From the NCBI RefSeq assembly GCF_005871085.1, contig NZ_VAUP01000038.1, positions 186,001 to 250,000 of the forward strand: a stretch of DNA of 64,000 nt, given 5' to 3'. A model generated the notes under the pieces. The model was not told the DNA's origin and made no database searches. It saw only the letters and a list, made by a program, of their open reading frames with translations. Shown piece after piece: positions 16,484-25,714 of this stretch. A program made the position numbers and the translations under genes. Numbering within the stretch: the first letter of the stretch is position 1; each line of letters starts with the position of its first letter. The DNA is from Xanthobacter autotrophicus. GTDB taxonomy: Bacteria > Pseudomonadota > Alphaproteobacteria > Rhizobiales > Xanthobacteraceae.

Positions 16484-17350
16484 ATGGCTGATCCCGTGCT
16501 TGCCCATCCCGCCCTTGCTCCCGGTGCCGTGGCGGTCGTGACCGGCGGCGCCTCCGGCATCGGCCTTGCCGCCGCCGCCCGCTTCGCCGCGCGGGGCCTG
16601 AAGGTCGCCATCGCCGATCTGCCGGGGGAGAAGCTGGAGGCCGCCGCTGCCAGCCTCTCGGGCATCGCAACCGGCGGGGCGGCCGATGTGCTCGCCGTTG
16701 CCACCGACGTGAGCGAACTCTCCGACATCGAGCGGCTGGAAGCCGAGGTGGCCGAGCGCTTCGGCGGCACGGACGTGCTGCTGAACAATGCCGGCATCCA
16801 GCCCGGCAGCGCCCTGTTCGGCCCGCTGGAGAACTGGGAGAAGGTCATTGCGGTGAATCTGTGGGGCATCATCCTCGGCTCCCGTGTGTTCGGGCCGAAG
16901 ATGATCGCCCGCGGCAAGCCGGGGCTCATCGTCAATACCGGCTCCAAGCAGGGCATCACCACCCCGCCGGGCGACCCCGCCTACAATGTCTCCAAGGCCG
17001 GGGTGAAGGTGTTCACCGAGGCCCTCGCCCACGAGCTGCGCAACATCGAGGGATGCGCGGTGACCGCCCACCTGTTCATTCCCGGCTTCGTCTTCACGCC
17101 GCTGGCGGCCGGCGGGCGGACCGAAAAGCCGGCGGGCGCCTGGACGGCGGAACAGACCGTGGATTTCATGCTGGAGCGCCTTGCGGCCGGCGATTTCTAC
17201 ATTCTGTGCCCGGACAATGACGTGACCCGCGCCCTCGACCAGAAGCGGATCGCCTGGGCGGCGGGGGACATCATCGCCAACCGGCCGCCCCTGTCGCGCT
17301 GGCACAAGGACTATGCGCAGGCCTTCGCCGCCTTCGTGAAGGGCGACTGA
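16484..17350 (+). CDS. Short-chain dehydrogenase/reductase (SDR)
   Basis: The 288-residue NAD(P)-dependent oxidoreductase has the cofactor motif TGGASGIG near residue 17, the NNAG motif and the catalytic Ser (NTGS) and Tyr-Lys (YNVSK). The ribosome site GAAGGAG precedes the ATG. The C-terminal lid region is longer than in minimal SDRs. The substrate is unknown. A family A repeat begins two bases after its stop codon. Confidence 0.9.
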   Translation: MADPVLAHPALAPGAVAVVTGGASGIGLAAAARFAARGLKVAIADLPGEKLEAAAASLSGIATGGAADVLAVATDVSELSDIERLEAEVAERFGGTDVLLNNAGIQPGSALFGPLENWEKVIAVNLWGIILGSRVFGPKMIARGKPGLIVNTGSKQGITTPPGDPAYNVSKAGVKVFTEALAHELRNIEGCAVTAHLFIPGFVFTPLAAGGRTEKPAGAWTAEQTVDFMLERLAAGDFYILCPDNDVTRALDQKRIAWAAGDIIANRPPLSRWHKDYAQAFAAFVKGD

Positions 17351-17351
17351 T

Positions 17352-17451
17352 ACCAATGGTCCGAGAGCTTGTCTCGCGGACCATTGGTCAAGCCCGCGCG
17401 GCGCTTGAGCGTACCCACTTGGCATCGGTCAACGACCGAGGCTGATGATAT
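17352..17451 (+). repeat. Dispersed intergenic repeat, family A copy 1
   Basis: A roughly 100-bp element begins two bases after the SDR stop. It starts with a hairpin (12-bp stem 17352-17363 and 17377-17388, outer bases ACCAATGG and CCATTGGT). Two conserved blocks follow: AGCC-GCGCGGC-TTGAGCG and CCCACTTGG, then a CGGTC-AAC-GACCG hairpin. The same order of blocks is found on the minus strand at 29407-29506, and the second half recurs at 18755-18811. It could serve as a transcript 3' end as well as being a mobile-type repeat. Confidence 0.75.
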
Positions 17452-17630
17452 CGCGCCGCACTGCAGCAACGATCTTGCGCCGGCGCCCTTGCGCTTGAAG
17501 AGGCGAGGCCGTAGCACTCCGCGCCGGAACCGCCGCCTTCAGGGTGGCGACAGCGCCAAGACGGCTCGAGGCAGGACTGCCAGACGCCGCAGGCCAAGAG
17601 CACTCCCAAGAGACTCCAAGGACACCACCC

Positions 17631-18743
17631 ATGGCCACCCACAAGCTGCTCCTCCTCGCCGGTGACGGCATCGGTCCCGAAGTGATGGCCGAGGTGAAAC
17701 GGGTGGCCGCTTGGCTCGACCAGGCGGGCCTCGCCTCCTTCGCCATTGAAGAGGATCTGGTGGGCGGCTGCGCCTATGACGCGCACGGCGCCGCCATCTC
17801 CGAGGACGCCATGGTCCGCGCCAAGGCGGCGGACGCGGTGCTGCTCGGCGCCGTGGGCGGCCCCAAGTGGGCCAGCGTGCCCTATGAGGCGCGCCCCGAG
17901 GCGGGCCTGCTGCGCCTGCGCAAGGACTTGCAGCTGTTCGCCAATCTGCGCCCGGCCATCTGCTATCCGGCGCTGGCGGATGCCTCCTCCCTCAAGCGCG
18001 AGGTGGTGGAGGGGCTCGACATCCTCATCGTGCGCGAGCTGACCGGCGGCGTCTATTTCGGCGAGCCCAAGACCATCATCGATCTCGGCAACGGCCAGAA
18101 GCGCGCCATCGACACGCAGGTCTACGACACCTACGAGATCGAGCGCATCGCCTCCGTGGCCTTCGAGCTGGCGCGCACCCGCCGCAACAAGGTGACTTCT
18201 TCCGAGAAGCACAACGTGATGAAGTCCGGCGTGCTCTGGAAGGAGGTGGTCACCGCCCTCCACGAGCGCGCCTACAAGGACGTGGAGCTGGAGCACAACC
18301 TCGCCGATTCGCTGGCCATGCAGCTGGTGCGCTGGCCGAAGCAGTATGACGTGATCGTCACCGACAATTTGTTCGGCGACATCCTCTCCGACATTGCCGC
18401 CATGCTCACCGGCTCGCTGGGCATGCTGCCCTCCGCCTCGCTTGGCGCGGCCGATCCGGTCACAGGCAAGCGCGCGGCGCTGTACGAGCCGGTGCACGGC
18501 TCGGCGCCGGACATTGCCGGCAAGGGCATCGCCAATCCCATCGCCATGATCGGCTCGCTGGCCATGGCGCTGCGCTATTCGTTCAACCAGGGCGAGGTGG
18601 CGGACCGCATCGACCAGGCCATCGCCGGCGTGCTGGCCTCCGGCAAGCGCACCGGCGATATCGCCGGCCCGGGCACCGAGACCATCGGCACCCAGGACAT
18701 GGGCAAGGCCATCATCGCCGAGCTGGACGCTGCGACGGCCTGA
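17631..18743 (+). CDS. leuB: 3-isopropylmalate dehydrogenase
   Basis: LeuB oxidises and decarboxylates 3-isopropylmalate to 2-oxoisocaproate in leucine synthesis, using NAD+ and Mg2+. The 370-residue protein has the N-terminal GDGIGPEV motif, the substrate-binding arginines in [16 protein letters not shown] and RELTGG, and the family signature around [10 protein letters not shown]. The ATG at 17631 is the family start. The gene stands alone between two copies of the family A repeat, with a bidirectional terminator beyond. Confidence 0.95.
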   Translation: MATHKLLLLAGDGIGPEVMAEVKRVAAWLDQAGLASFAIEEDLVGGCAYDAHGAAISEDAMVRAKAADAVLLGAVGGPKWASVPYEARPEAGLLRLRKDLQLFANLRPAICYPALADASSLKREVVEGLDILIVRELTGGVYFGEPKTIIDLGNGQKRAIDTQVYDTYEIERIASVAFELARTRRNKVTSSEKHNVMKSGVLWKEVVTALHERAYKDVELEHNLADSLAMQLVRWPKQYDVIVTDNLFGDILSDIAAMLTGSLGMLPSASLGAADPVTGKRAALYEPVHGSAPDIAGKGIANPIAMIGSLAMALRYSFNQGEVADRIDQAIAGVLASGKRTGDIAGPGTETIGTQDMGKAIIAELDAATA

Positions 18744-18754
18744 TCGGGCGCGAA

Positions 18755-18811
18755 CAAGCCCGCGCGGGGCTTGAGCGATATCTTCTCGGCACCGGTCAAA
18801 GACCGGAGCCT
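18755..18811 (+). repeat. Dispersed intergenic repeat, family A copy 3 (lacking the first hairpin)
   Basis: This segment begins 12 bases after the leuB stop. It shows CAAGCCCGCGCGG-GCTTGAGCG followed by CGGTC-AAA-GACCGGAGCC, matching the second half of family A copy 1 in the same orientation. The first hairpin of the full element is missing. Copies 1 and 3 therefore flank leuB as direct repeats about 1.35 kb apart. Confidence 0.65.
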
Positions 18812-18827
18812 TTGGTTGGGCTCAACA

Positions 18828-18862
18828 AAAACGCGCCGTCCGGGGCCCGGGCGGCGCGTTTT
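18828..18862. terminator. Bidirectional terminator between leuB and rhodanese genes
   Basis: An 11-bp inverted repeat (AAAACGCGCCG at 18828-18838, CGGCGCGTTTT at 18852-18862) with a GC-rich centre lies between convergent genes. It carries A and T runs on its two sides, so it can work as a Rho-independent terminator on both strands. Confidence 0.85.
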
Positions 18863-18903
18863 CGTTTCGGATGTGACGATTCGGATCCGAAGGGCGGAGC
18901 GGC

Positions 18904-19245
18904 TCAGCCGCGGTCGACCTCGAAGCCGGCTTCGCGCCAGCCGATGATGCCGCCCTTCATGTGCTCCTCATAGGGCAGGCCCGCCTTCTGGGCGTAGGCC
19001 GCCGCCTGCTGCGAGCGCTGGCCCGAGCGGCAGGAGAAGACAAGGCGCTTGCCTGCCGGGTCGGGCAGGGCGGAGGGGTCGAACTTGCTCAGTGGAAAGG
19101 GCGTGGCGCCCGGGACGCGTTCGGCCTGGATCTCGTTTGTCTCGCGCACGTCCACGAGAAGGATGGTGCCGTCGGCGAGGCCTTGGCGGACCTCCGCCGG
19201 CGAAAGGTGCGTGATGGTCCCGCCGAAGGGGTTGCGTTCGCTCAT
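18904..19245 (-). CDS. Single-domain rhodanese-like sulfurtransferase
   Basis: The 113-residue protein has one rhodanese domain with the active-site loop CRSGQR after VFS and the DVRETNE motif. Single-domain rhodaneses move sulfane sulfur between small thiols and proteins in the cytoplasm. The ATG at 19245 gives the normal domain length. It is convergent with leuB and stands alone. The physiological sulfur donor is unknown. Confidence 0.88.
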   Translation of the reverse strand: MSERNPFGGTITHLSPAEVRQGLADGTILLVDVRETNEIQAERVPGATPFPLSKFDPSALPDPAGKRLVFSCRSGQRSQQAAAYAQKAGLPYEEHMKGGIIGWREAGFEVDRG

Positions 19246-19550
19246 GAATGATCGTCCTGGGAACGAGGGTGCCGAAGCCTGCACCCAACCCGCCTTGCGA
19301 TGCAAGAGCCGTTCCTGACCGAATGGTGTCTGGTTCCGCCGCGGCAAACGCCGGCCGTGCGGTATCACGATCCATTGCTGTCACGGCACGTCTGCGGCCC
19401 TTTACGGGGACAGGCGTGGGATGCAGAACGGTCGGGAAGCTGCATGTCGGCCAAACGTTCCGCTCATCTGGCGTTCATGTTGGCTTTGCTAGATCAGCAT
19501 CCATCGCAGCACGCCATCGCCCACATACGGTGGCTGCGGAAAGGAAGACA
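19246..19550. other. 305-bp intergenic region without recognisable gene
   Basis: The region lies between the divergent rhodanese gene and the glycine-zipper gene, so it should hold both promoters. I see AGGA upstream of the rhodanese start and AAGGAAG upstream of the zipper protein. No convincing operator, hairpin or small reading frame stands out. A longer reading frame runs through it in line with the zipper gene but has no start signal or recognisable domain. Confidence 0.4.
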
Positions 19551-19865
19551 ATGACCCAGCGTCCCGGCCTCGCTCTCGTCCTCGCTGTCGCGGCCTTCGT
19601 CGGCGCGGCGTCCCCTGCGTTCGCGCAGAACAGCACGGTGGGCGGAGCGCTCATCGGCGGTACGGCCGGCGCGCTCATCGGCGGCGCCGCCACCGGCTCG
19701 GCGGGCGGTGTTGCGGCGGGTGCCATCATCGGCGGCACCACCGGCGCCATCATCGGCAACCAGCAGGACCGTAACCGCGCCTACTACTTCTGGGGCAATG
19801 ACGGTCGCTGCTATCTGCGCCAAAGCAATGGCGCGGTGGTGCGCGTGTCCCGCGGCAATTGCTGA
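19551..19865 (+). CDS. Small secreted glycine-zipper protein
   Basis: The 104-residue protein has a Sec signal peptide (LALVLAVAAFVGAASPAFA, cleavage near AFA-QN). It then has repeated GxxxG units (GGALIGGTAGALIGG and AAGAIIGGTTGAIIG), as in YMGG/glycine-zipper proteins that pack into membranes. The C-terminal part (YYFWGNDGRCYLRQSNG) is soluble-looking and contains two Cys residues that could pair in the periplasm. AAGGAAG precedes the ATG. A terminator follows. The function is unknown. Confidence 0.8.
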   Translation: MTQRPGLALVLAVAAFVGAASPAFAQNSTVGGALIGGTAGALIGGAATGSAGGVAAGAIIGGTTGAIIGNQQDRNRAYYFWGNDGRCYLRQSNGAVVRVSRGNC

Positions 19866-19926
19866 TCTAACGAATTCACGGCTGTTGATCGGTTCCGTTC
19901 CCCCGCACGGATCCGATCAGTGGGAG

Positions 19927-19954
19927 AGGCGCCGGCCCTGGCCGGCGCCTTTTT
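19927..19954 (+). terminator. Rho-independent terminator after the glycine-zipper gene
   Basis: A near-perfect stem (AGGCGCCGGCC at 19927-19937 with GGCCGGCGCCT at 19940-19950) is followed by TTTT. It ends the transcript of the small zipper protein before the meaB promoter region. Confidence 0.9.
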
Positions 19955-20087
19955 CCGTTGTTCGGCAGATGGCAGCGGCCCGCGTCGGGCGGCTCGTGGA
20001 TCGTCGCCTGCTCTTTCCTCAGGTCTGAGGGCGATTCACCGCGCAAGCTGGTTCAATTTGGCCGGATCGCGCTCTAGACTTGCCCTT

Positions 20088-21047
20088 ATGCTGCCTGCTC
20101 CCGCCCCCGCCGCCCCGCCCCCCATGCTTGATCTCGACACCCTGCGTACCGGCGGCAAGCGCGGTGTGGCGCGGGCCCTCGCCTTGGTGGAGACCGCGCG
20201 GGGGACGCCGGACCTTGTCGCCCTGCTCGATCAGGCGGCGGAGGCCGGCAAGGCCCATGTGCTGGGGCTGACGGGGCCGCCCGGCGTTGGCAAGTCCACC
20301 CTCACCAACGCCCTGGTGCAGCGCGCCCGCGCCGCCGGCCGCACCGTGGCGGTGCTGGCGGTGGACCCGTCCTCGCGGCGCACCGGCGGAGCCCTCCTGG
20401 GCGACCGCGCCCGCATGAAGACCGACCCGGAAGACCGCGGCGTGTTCGTGCGGTCGATGGCCGCACGTGACCGCCTCGGCGGCCTGTCGGATGATTCGGT
20501 GGCGGCGGTGGTGCTGCTGCGCGCCATCTATGATCTGGTGATCGTGGAAACCGTGGGCGTCGGCCAGTCGGAGGCGGACATTTCCCTCGTCGCCGACACG
20601 GTGGTGCTGTGCATCCAGCCGGCCTCCGGAGACAGCCTGCAATTCATGAAGGCGGGCGTCATGGAACTGCCCGACATCATCGTCGTCACCAAGGCCGACA
20701 TGAAGGAGGTGGCGCGCCGGGCGGCCTCGGAAGTGGCTGGCGCGCTTTCACTTTCCGGCTCCGGCGCGGCCGGCTGGACGGTGCCTGTCATCCGCCTGTC
20801 CGCGGCGACGGGGGAGGGGCTCGAGGCGTTCGACGAAGCCGTTTCGCTCCATCTCGCCTTCATGGACGAGAATGGGCGGCGCGCCGCGCACCGGGCTGCG
20901 CAGGAGGAAAAATGGGTTGAGGAGGCCGTGCGCGTGCGCTTCGGCACCCATGGCCTGGCCCGCGCCCGCCGCCTCTCGCTCGGTGCCAAGACACCGTTCG
21001 CCCGCGAAGCGGAACTCGCGACGCTGTTAACCTCCGGGCAAGGCTGA
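20088..21047 (+). CDS. meaB: MeaB/ArgK-type P-loop GTPase (mutase chaperone)
   Basis: MeaB-like GTPases protect and reload adenosylcobalamin-dependent acyl-CoA mutases, mainly methylmalonyl-CoA mutase. The 319-residue protein has the P-loop GPPGVGKST, an ETVGVGQSE switch region and the base-recognition motif TKAD. The ATG at 20088 is used; a second in-frame ATG at 20124 is also possible. No mutase gene lies in the window, so the client is inferred from the family only. Confidence 0.9.
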   Translation: MLPAPAPAAPPPMLDLDTLRTGGKRGVARALALVETARGTPDLVALLDQAAEAGKAHVLGLTGPPGVGKSTLTNALVQRARAAGRTVAVLAVDPSSRRTGGALLGDRARMKTDPEDRGVFVRSMAARDRLGGLSDDSVAAVVLLRAIYDLVIVETVGVGQSEADISLVADTVVLCIQPASGDSLQFMKAGVMELPDIIVVTKADMKEVARRAASEVAGALSLSGSGAAGWTVPVIRLSAATGEGLEAFDEAVSLHLAFMDENGRRAAHRAAQEEKWVEEAVRVRFGTHGLARARRLSLGAKTPFAREAELATLLTSGQG

Positions 21048-21130
21048 TCGGACAATGCTCTTGCGTGTCACCGCCGGGCAACGCCCCGGCGCCCCATTAG
21101 GGACACGATGACACGTCAAGGGCAGGAGCC

Positions 21131-22435
21131 ATGGAGTTTCGCCGAGACCGAGGGACACGCATCAGGCGGTTCGCTTCGCCTGTCCTGCTTGCCGCCGCTT
21201 TCGCCGCCGTGCCGCCCGCAATCGCCGGGGCGGATGGCGCCGATTCCCGTTCATCCGCCAGCGGGCTCGTCATGCTGGCCGCGCCGGCGCGGGCGCTCAA
21301 GGTCAGCACGCTGGACCTGCCCCAGCCCATCGGCACCGGACTGCCCGAGCCGCGTGTGGTGTTCAACGACGCGCCGCGGGTGATCCGACCGGGGGCGGCC
21401 ATCGTCACCGCCTCGCTCACCGATGTGGCCGTACCGCCTGAGGCTTTCAGGGCGGCTGCCATCGCCGGCGCGCCGATGGCAGATGACCTTACCCCGCCGC
21501 CCGCCGCGGCGATGGCCTCGGCATCGGACGACGACGCCTTCGCCTATCCCCCGCCTCTGGTTCTCGACGCCGAGGATGTGCCCGCACGCACCGGGCCGAG
21601 CCAGCCCCACCTCGAACTCGCCCTCGACCTGCTGCTGGAATTGCCGCTGATCCAGGATAATTCCGGCCCCATCGCCGAGGATGCCTCCTTCGGTCCCGAT
21701 TTCGGCGCGGTGCGGGAGAGCGAAGGCGCTCCCGCCGGGGAGGCGCCGCCCGCTGCGACCATCGAAGAGGCCGACGCGCAGCCGGCGCTCCATCACGATC
21801 CGGTCGCGGTCTTCAGCCGTGATCCCAACGTTTTTCCGGCGCTGGCGTTCGAATATCACGCCCTGGCCGAGCAGGGCTTCGTGCCGCTCCCGGCCCCGCG
21901 CCCCACCGGCGCGGTCGAGATCGCCACCAGCGCCGGCGCCGAGGCGGTGGAAGCAGCGGAGGATGGCGAGCGCGACGGCATCTGGCCCTCGCCCGCCCAG
22001 CGCCTCAGCCTTGCCGGCGAGCAACTGGCGCGGGCGCAGAAGTGCTTGGCGGAAGCCATCTATTTCGAAAGTCGGGGTGAGCCCAAGCGGGGGCAGGTGG
22101 CGGTGGCGCAGGTCATCGTCAACCGGGTGTTCTCCGGCTACTACCCCAACGACGTGTGCGGCGCCGTCTACCAGAATGCCCACCGGCATCTGGCCTGCCA
22201 GTTCACCTTCGCCTGCGACAATGTGCGCGACGTGGTGCGCGAGCCGGACATGTGGGTGCAGGCCAAGGATATCGCCGCCGACATGCTGGACGGCAAATTG
22301 TGGCTCACCAGCGTGGGCCGGGCGACCCATTACCACGCCTACTGGGTGCACCCGAGCTGGGTGAGGGAGATGCGCAAGCTCGACCGCATCGGCGTGCACA
22401 CTTTCTATCGCCCCCGCCGCTGGGGCGAGGGCTGA
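21131..22435 (+). CDS. Cell-wall hydrolase, SleB-like (Hydrolase_2 domain)
   Basis: The 434-residue protein has an N-terminal signal or anchor segment (FASPVLLAAAFAAVPPAIAG), a long low-complexity middle of about 260 residues and a C-terminal SleB/Hydrolase_2 domain. That domain has the catalytic-type motif AEAIYFESRGEPKRGQVAV and conserved cysteines (NDVCGAVY, ACQFTFACD). It would cleave peptidoglycan in the periplasm. GGAG precedes the ATG. It is not from a spore former, so a role in growth or division remodelling is likely. Confidence 0.85.
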   Translation: MEFRRDRGTRIRRFASPVLLAAAFAAVPPAIAGADGADSRSSASGLVMLAAPARALKVSTLDLPQPIGTGLPEPRVVFNDAPRVIRPGAAIVTASLTDVAVPPEAFRAAAIAGAPMADDLTPPPAAAMASASDDDAFAYPPPLVLDAEDVPARTGPSQPHLELALDLLLELPLIQDNSGPIAEDASFGPDFGAVRESEGAPAGEAPPAATIEEADAQPALHHDPVAVFSRDPNVFPALAFEYHALAEQGFVPLPAPRPTGAVEIATSAGAEAVEAAEDGERDGIWPSPAQRLSLAGEQLARAQKCLAEAIYFESRGEPKRGQVAVAQVIVNRVFSGYYPNDVCGAVYQNAHRHLACQFTFACDNVRDVVREPDMWVQAKDIAADMLDGKLWLTSVGRATHYHAYWVHPSWVREMRKLDRIGVHTFYRPRRWGEG

Positions 22436-22537
22436 ACCCACTGTCCGGCGTGTTTCACTCAACGCACTTTGGATAAATCGCGCGGAGCCTGAGCGTCGCA
22501 CTCTCGGGACCCAGGCATAACCACCGGCCTGCCGGCG

Positions 22538-23155
22538 TCAGGCGTGGCCGGCGTCGCTTGAGAGCATGCCGGGGTCAACGCCCAGCTTGCGCAAGGCCAG
22601 GTTGTATTTTGCATCCACCCCCTCGCCGAAGATGAGATCCGAATCAGCCGGGCAATTCAGCCAGCCGTTGGCCTGGATCTCGGTCTCCAACTGGCCGGGC
22701 GCCCATCCGGCATAGCCCAGCGCCAGCACGGCGCTGCGCGGGCCGCGACCACCGGCAATGGCCTTCAGGATGTCCAGCGTCGCCGTCAGGCAGATGCCGT
22801 CATCAATGGGTAGGGTGGAGTTCTCGACGAAATAGTCGGCCGAGTGCAGCACGAAGCCGCGCCCGGTCTCCACCGGCCCGCCACGCAGAACCTTCACCGC
22901 TCCGGCGCTCTTGGGCAGCAAGATGCGCTCGGAGGAGGGGATCACGTCGAGCTGGACCAGGAGGTCGGTGAAGTCGATGTGGCTCGCCGGCTGGTTCACC
23001 ACGATGCCCATGGCCCCCTCTGCTGAGTGGGCGCACAGATAGACGAGGGTGCGTGCGAATTGCTCGTCGCGCATGGTGGGCATGGCGATGAGCACCTGCC
23101 CGTCGAGAAAGCTCGACCCGCCGCTGGGGACGTTGGGTTTCTGGCTCGCAATCAT
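22538..23155 (-). CDS. YqgE/AlgH family protein
   Basis: The 205-residue protein matches the UPF0301 (YqgE/AlgH) family: [10 protein letters not shown] near the N-terminus, [26 protein letters not shown] and [12 protein letters not shown]. AlgH was linked to alginate control in Pseudomonas, but the biochemical role is not established. The ATG at 23155 gives the family length; the same frame stays open far upstream through the neighbouring gene's antisense, which is a shadow. It is divergent from the DsbD-like gene. Confidence 0.9.
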   Translation of the reverse strand: MIASQKPNVPSGGSSFLDGQVLIAMPTMRDEQFARTLVYLCAHSAEGAMGIVVNQPASHIDFTDLLVQLDVIPSSERILLPKSAGAVKVLRGGPVETGRGFVLHSADYFVENSTLPIDDGICLTATLDILKAIAGGRGPRSAVLALGYAGWAPGQLETEIQANGWLNCPADSDLIFGEGVDAKYNLALRKLGVDPGMLSSDAGHA

Positions 23156-23347
23156 TGTCAGAGGGTACCGCGCATCCGGACTTTTGGAAATGCGAATTGA
23201 GCGCGTCGCCGCAGGGGGTGGATGCGGAAAAGGCTTTAACCACCCCTTGTCCGTCCCTTGCCGACTTCTTGTCCGACCTTGGCCTGTCACACGCTTGTGC
23301 GCGTAGGGGGCTTTGCGCGCCGCCGCGGAGAGGCTACCGGCTGGGGC

Positions 23348-24199
23348 ATGAACTTGCTGCGCACGTTGGCCGAGAGCGGCCGCATGGGGCTTGCCGCCCT
23401 GTCCATTTCGGGCCTTTGGCTTGCCGCCCTGCCGGCTCGGGCCGACACCCTCGCCAAGGTCCCGGGGGCCGAGGTGGAACTCATCGCCGGGGCGGTCGAG
23501 GGCGTCCAGGTGGATGCCGGCATCGAGGTGCGCCTCGCTCCCGGCTGGAAGACCTATTGGCGCTATCCCGGCGACAGCGGCGTGCCGCCGGCCTTGGCGT
23601 TCGAGGGGTCGCAGAACGTGGCCGGCGTTTCCATAGCGTGGCCGGCTCCGAAGCGCTTTTCTGACGGCGGTGGCGGGTTTTCCATCGGCTACAAGGGCGC
23701 GGTGCTGTTCCCGCTGAAGGTGGAGCTTGCCGATCCCGGCAAACCGGCGCGGCTCCAGATCGCGTTTGATTTCGCCGTTTGCGAGGCTTTGTGCATGCCG
23801 GCGAAGGTTGACCTTTCCCTGGTCATCGACGCCGCCGGCGGGGAGGATGCGGCACGCATCGCGGCCGCCCGCGCCACCGTGCCCGCCGCGCAGGCGCTGG
23901 GGTCCGTCGATACTCCCTCGGTGCGGTCGGTTGCGCTCGATACTGCGGCAACGCCCCATCGCCTGGTCATCGAGGTGAAGGCCACGAACCCAAAGGCCGA
24001 CCTGTTCGCCGAAGGGCCCGATGCGCACTGGGCCCTGCCGCTGCCACAGAAGACTGCGCTGCCTGATGGAGTGGCCCGCTTCGTGATGCCGCTGGACGGC
24101 GTGCCCTCCGGAGTAGACCCCACGGGCGCGCCTCTCACCTTGACCCTGGTGGACGGCCCGAAGGCGATCACCACCACGGTGCCCGTTCCGGCGCCTTGA
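23348..24199 (+). CDS. DsbD N-terminal-domain-like periplasmic protein
   Basis: The 283-residue protein has a signal sequence ([14 protein letters not shown]) and a domain like the N-terminal immunoglobulin-type domain of the disulfide reductase DsbD. The paired cysteines CEALC-MP are in the expected place, with the WRYPGDSG and LFPLKVEL segments. The transmembrane and thioredoxin parts of full DsbD are absent. It may pass electrons to a periplasmic client or receive them from a separate membrane partner. It sits between yqgE (divergent) and a peroxiredoxin (119 bases downstream). Confidence 0.8.
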   Translation: MNLLRTLAESGRMGLAALSISGLWLAALPARADTLAKVPGAEVELIAGAVEGVQVDAGIEVRLAPGWKTYWRYPGDSGVPPALAFEGSQNVAGVSIAWPAPKRFSDGGGGFSIGYKGAVLFPLKVELADPGKPARLQIAFDFAVCEALCMPAKVDLSLVIDAAGGEDAARIAAARATVPAAQALGSVDTPSVRSVALDTAATPHRLVIEVKATNPKADLFAEGPDAHWALPLPQKTALPDGVARFVMPLDGVPSGVDPTGAPLTLTLVDGPKAITTTVPVPAP

Positions 24200-24317
24200 A
24201 AGGGTGCGCGGGCGCCTCTGCGACGGGCCGCGTGATACTGCCGGCGCGCTTTTCTCCTCCGTAAAACCCCGTATTGTCGGCGCGGGCCGGAACGGCCTGC
24301 GACTTTCGGAGAAAACG

Positions 24318-24803
24318 ATGCCCATTTCGGTCGGCGAAAAACTGCCCAGCGCCACCTTCCGCGTTCCCACCGAAGACGGCCCCGTGCCGAAGACCACCGA
24401 CGAGATCTTCAAGGGCAAGAAGGTGGTGCTGTTCGCGGTGCCGGGCGCCTTCACGCCCACCTGCCACAAGAACCACCTGCCGGGCTACGTCCATGAGGCC
24501 GACGCCATCAAGGCCAAGGGCGTGGATGCCATCGCCGTGGTCTCGGTGAACGATCCCTTCGTCATGGGCGCCTGGGAAAAGGCCTCCGGCGCGGACGGCA
24601 AGATCGTGTTCCTGTCCGATCCCGACGCATCCTTCTCCACCGCCCTCGATCTCACCTTCGACGGCTCGGCCGCCGGCCTTGGCGTGCGCTCCAAGCGCTA
24701 TTCCATGGTGGTGGAAGACGGCGTGGTGACGAGCCTGAACGTGGAGGACGTGCCCTCCAAGGCCGATATCTCCAGCGCCTCGGCTCTGCTCGCGCAGCTC
24801 TGA
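24318..24803 (+). CDS. Peroxiredoxin, Prx5 family (single cysteine)
   Basis: The 161-residue enzyme reduces hydrogen and organic peroxides. The peroxidatic Cys48 lies in [15 protein letters not shown], the Prx5 signature. No other cysteine occurs in the protein, so it cannot form the intramolecular disulfide of atypical 2-Cys members and should rely on glutathione or glutaredoxin. The ATG at 24318 is the family start. A terminator-like hairpin follows. Confidence 0.92.
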   Translation: MPISVGEKLPSATFRVPTEDGPVPKTTDEIFKGKKVVLFAVPGAFTPTCHKNHLPGYVHEADAIKAKGVDAIAVVSVNDPFVMGAWEKASGADGKIVFLSDPDASFSTALDLTFDGSAAGLGVRSKRYSMVVEDGVVTSLNVEDVPSKADISSASALLAQL

Positions 24804-24822
24804 GCGCCTTCGCACCGCCTTG

Positions 24823-24845
24823 GCCCTCCGGCCTGGCCGGAGGGC
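24823..24845. terminator. Terminator-like hairpin after the peroxiredoxin gene
   Basis: A 10-bp perfect stem (24823-24832 with 24836-24845, GCCCTCCGGC and its complement) with a CTG loop lies between the peroxiredoxin gene and the convergent DUF465 gene. It is followed by TTCCTC, a weak T tract. It probably ends transcription from the plus strand. Confidence 0.6.
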
Positions 24846-24893
24846 TTCCTCAGGCGGCCCCGGTCCGGTGCCGCGTCTGGCGGCGCAGCGGCC

Positions 24894-25100
24894 TCAGGCG
24901 ATGATGTCCGGGAACAGCTGATCCTCCACTTGGCTGATGCGATCCTTCAGCTGCAGCTTGCGCTTCTTCAGCCGCTGGATCTGGAGCACGTCCGATCCGG
25001 ACACCGCCAACAGTGCGTCGATGGCGGTGTCGAGGTCGCGATGCTCCTGCTTCAGCCGCTCGAGATGGATCCTGAGATCCCGTTCGTCGTCGCTCGTCAT
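24894..25100 (-). CDS. DUF465 (YdcH-like) small coiled-coil protein
   Basis: The 68-residue protein is mostly charged helix with heptad-like spacing (LRIHLERLKQEHRDLDTAIDAL and QIQRLKKRKLQLKDRI), as in the YdcH/DUF465 family. I take the ATG at 25100; the frame continues upstream without support. It is divergent from a second DUF465 gene 0.3 kb away. No function is established for the family. Confidence 0.85.
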   Translation of the reverse strand: MTSDDERDLRIHLERLKQEHRDLDTAIDALLAVSGSDVLQIQRLKKRKLQLKDRISQVEDQLFPDIIA

Positions 25101-25402
25101 TCCCACATCCGTCACCGGCAGGATCGGCATCGGCATCCGCGGGCCATCACGCCGGGCGGCGCCGGCAGACCCCCATGGACACAAATACGCGACCCCGCTG
25201 CCGCATCGCCGAGGCCCTGGAAAACGACCGCTTCCCAAGGATGCAACAGGGCAGCCGCCCTTCCCCCGAATTCGGTACTGACTATGGCATGCGCTTGCCG
25301 CGCTGCAAGATGGGAGCTTGCCGGAGGATCAAGAAAGGCAATCGACTCTTCGTCGGCTCCGTGACAGACTGATGTCGTGTTGCAGACAGGGAGAGGCTTA
25401 GA
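25101..25402. other. 302-bp region between two divergent DUF465 genes
   Basis: No gene, strong hairpin or clear operator is seen. It must hold the promoters of both small genes. A ribosome site (GGGAGAGG) lies just before the plus-strand start at 25403. Confidence 0.4.
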
Positions 25403-25582
25403 ATGTCCATCCAGTCGCACCTTCAGGAGTTGAAGCGGCGCCATCAGGCCATTGAGCAGGAACTCAACCGCGAACTTGCACGTCCGGCTTCCGACACCGT
25501 TCGCATTGCCGAATTGAAGCGCAAGAAATTGGTCCTTAAGGACCAGATGACCAAGATCAACGGATCTTCCACCCTACATTGA
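25403..25582 (+). CDS. DUF465 (YdcH-like) small protein, second copy
   Basis: A 59-residue reading frame begins MSIQSHLQELKRRHQ, with GGGAGAGG upstream. It has two charged helices; the second contains RIAELKRKKLVLKDQM, very like RLKKRKLQLKDRI in the divergent DUF465 protein at 24894-25100. Such paired small genes are common in Hyphomicrobiales. It is too short to be found by length cut-offs of 60 residues. No function is known. Confidence 0.85.
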   Translation: MSIQSHLQELKRRHQAIEQELNRELARPASDTVRIAELKRKKLVLKDQMTKINGSSTLH

Positions 25583-25714
25583 TGGTTTGACGGGACGTCC
25601 CCGGCCGGGCGGTCGTGTCCGGACGGGGCGTTTTCGGGTCTTGCGAACCGAGCCGAGCGGCCGGCGCCGCAGCAACCCTTTGCGTTCCGGCGCCGGGGGC
25701 TTTAATCCGGCGCC

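Noticed and set aside
17445-17498. A 17-residue frame that could be a leader peptide of leuB
   Set aside because: It has one leucine only and no ribosome site, and no terminator/antiterminator pair is visible after it.
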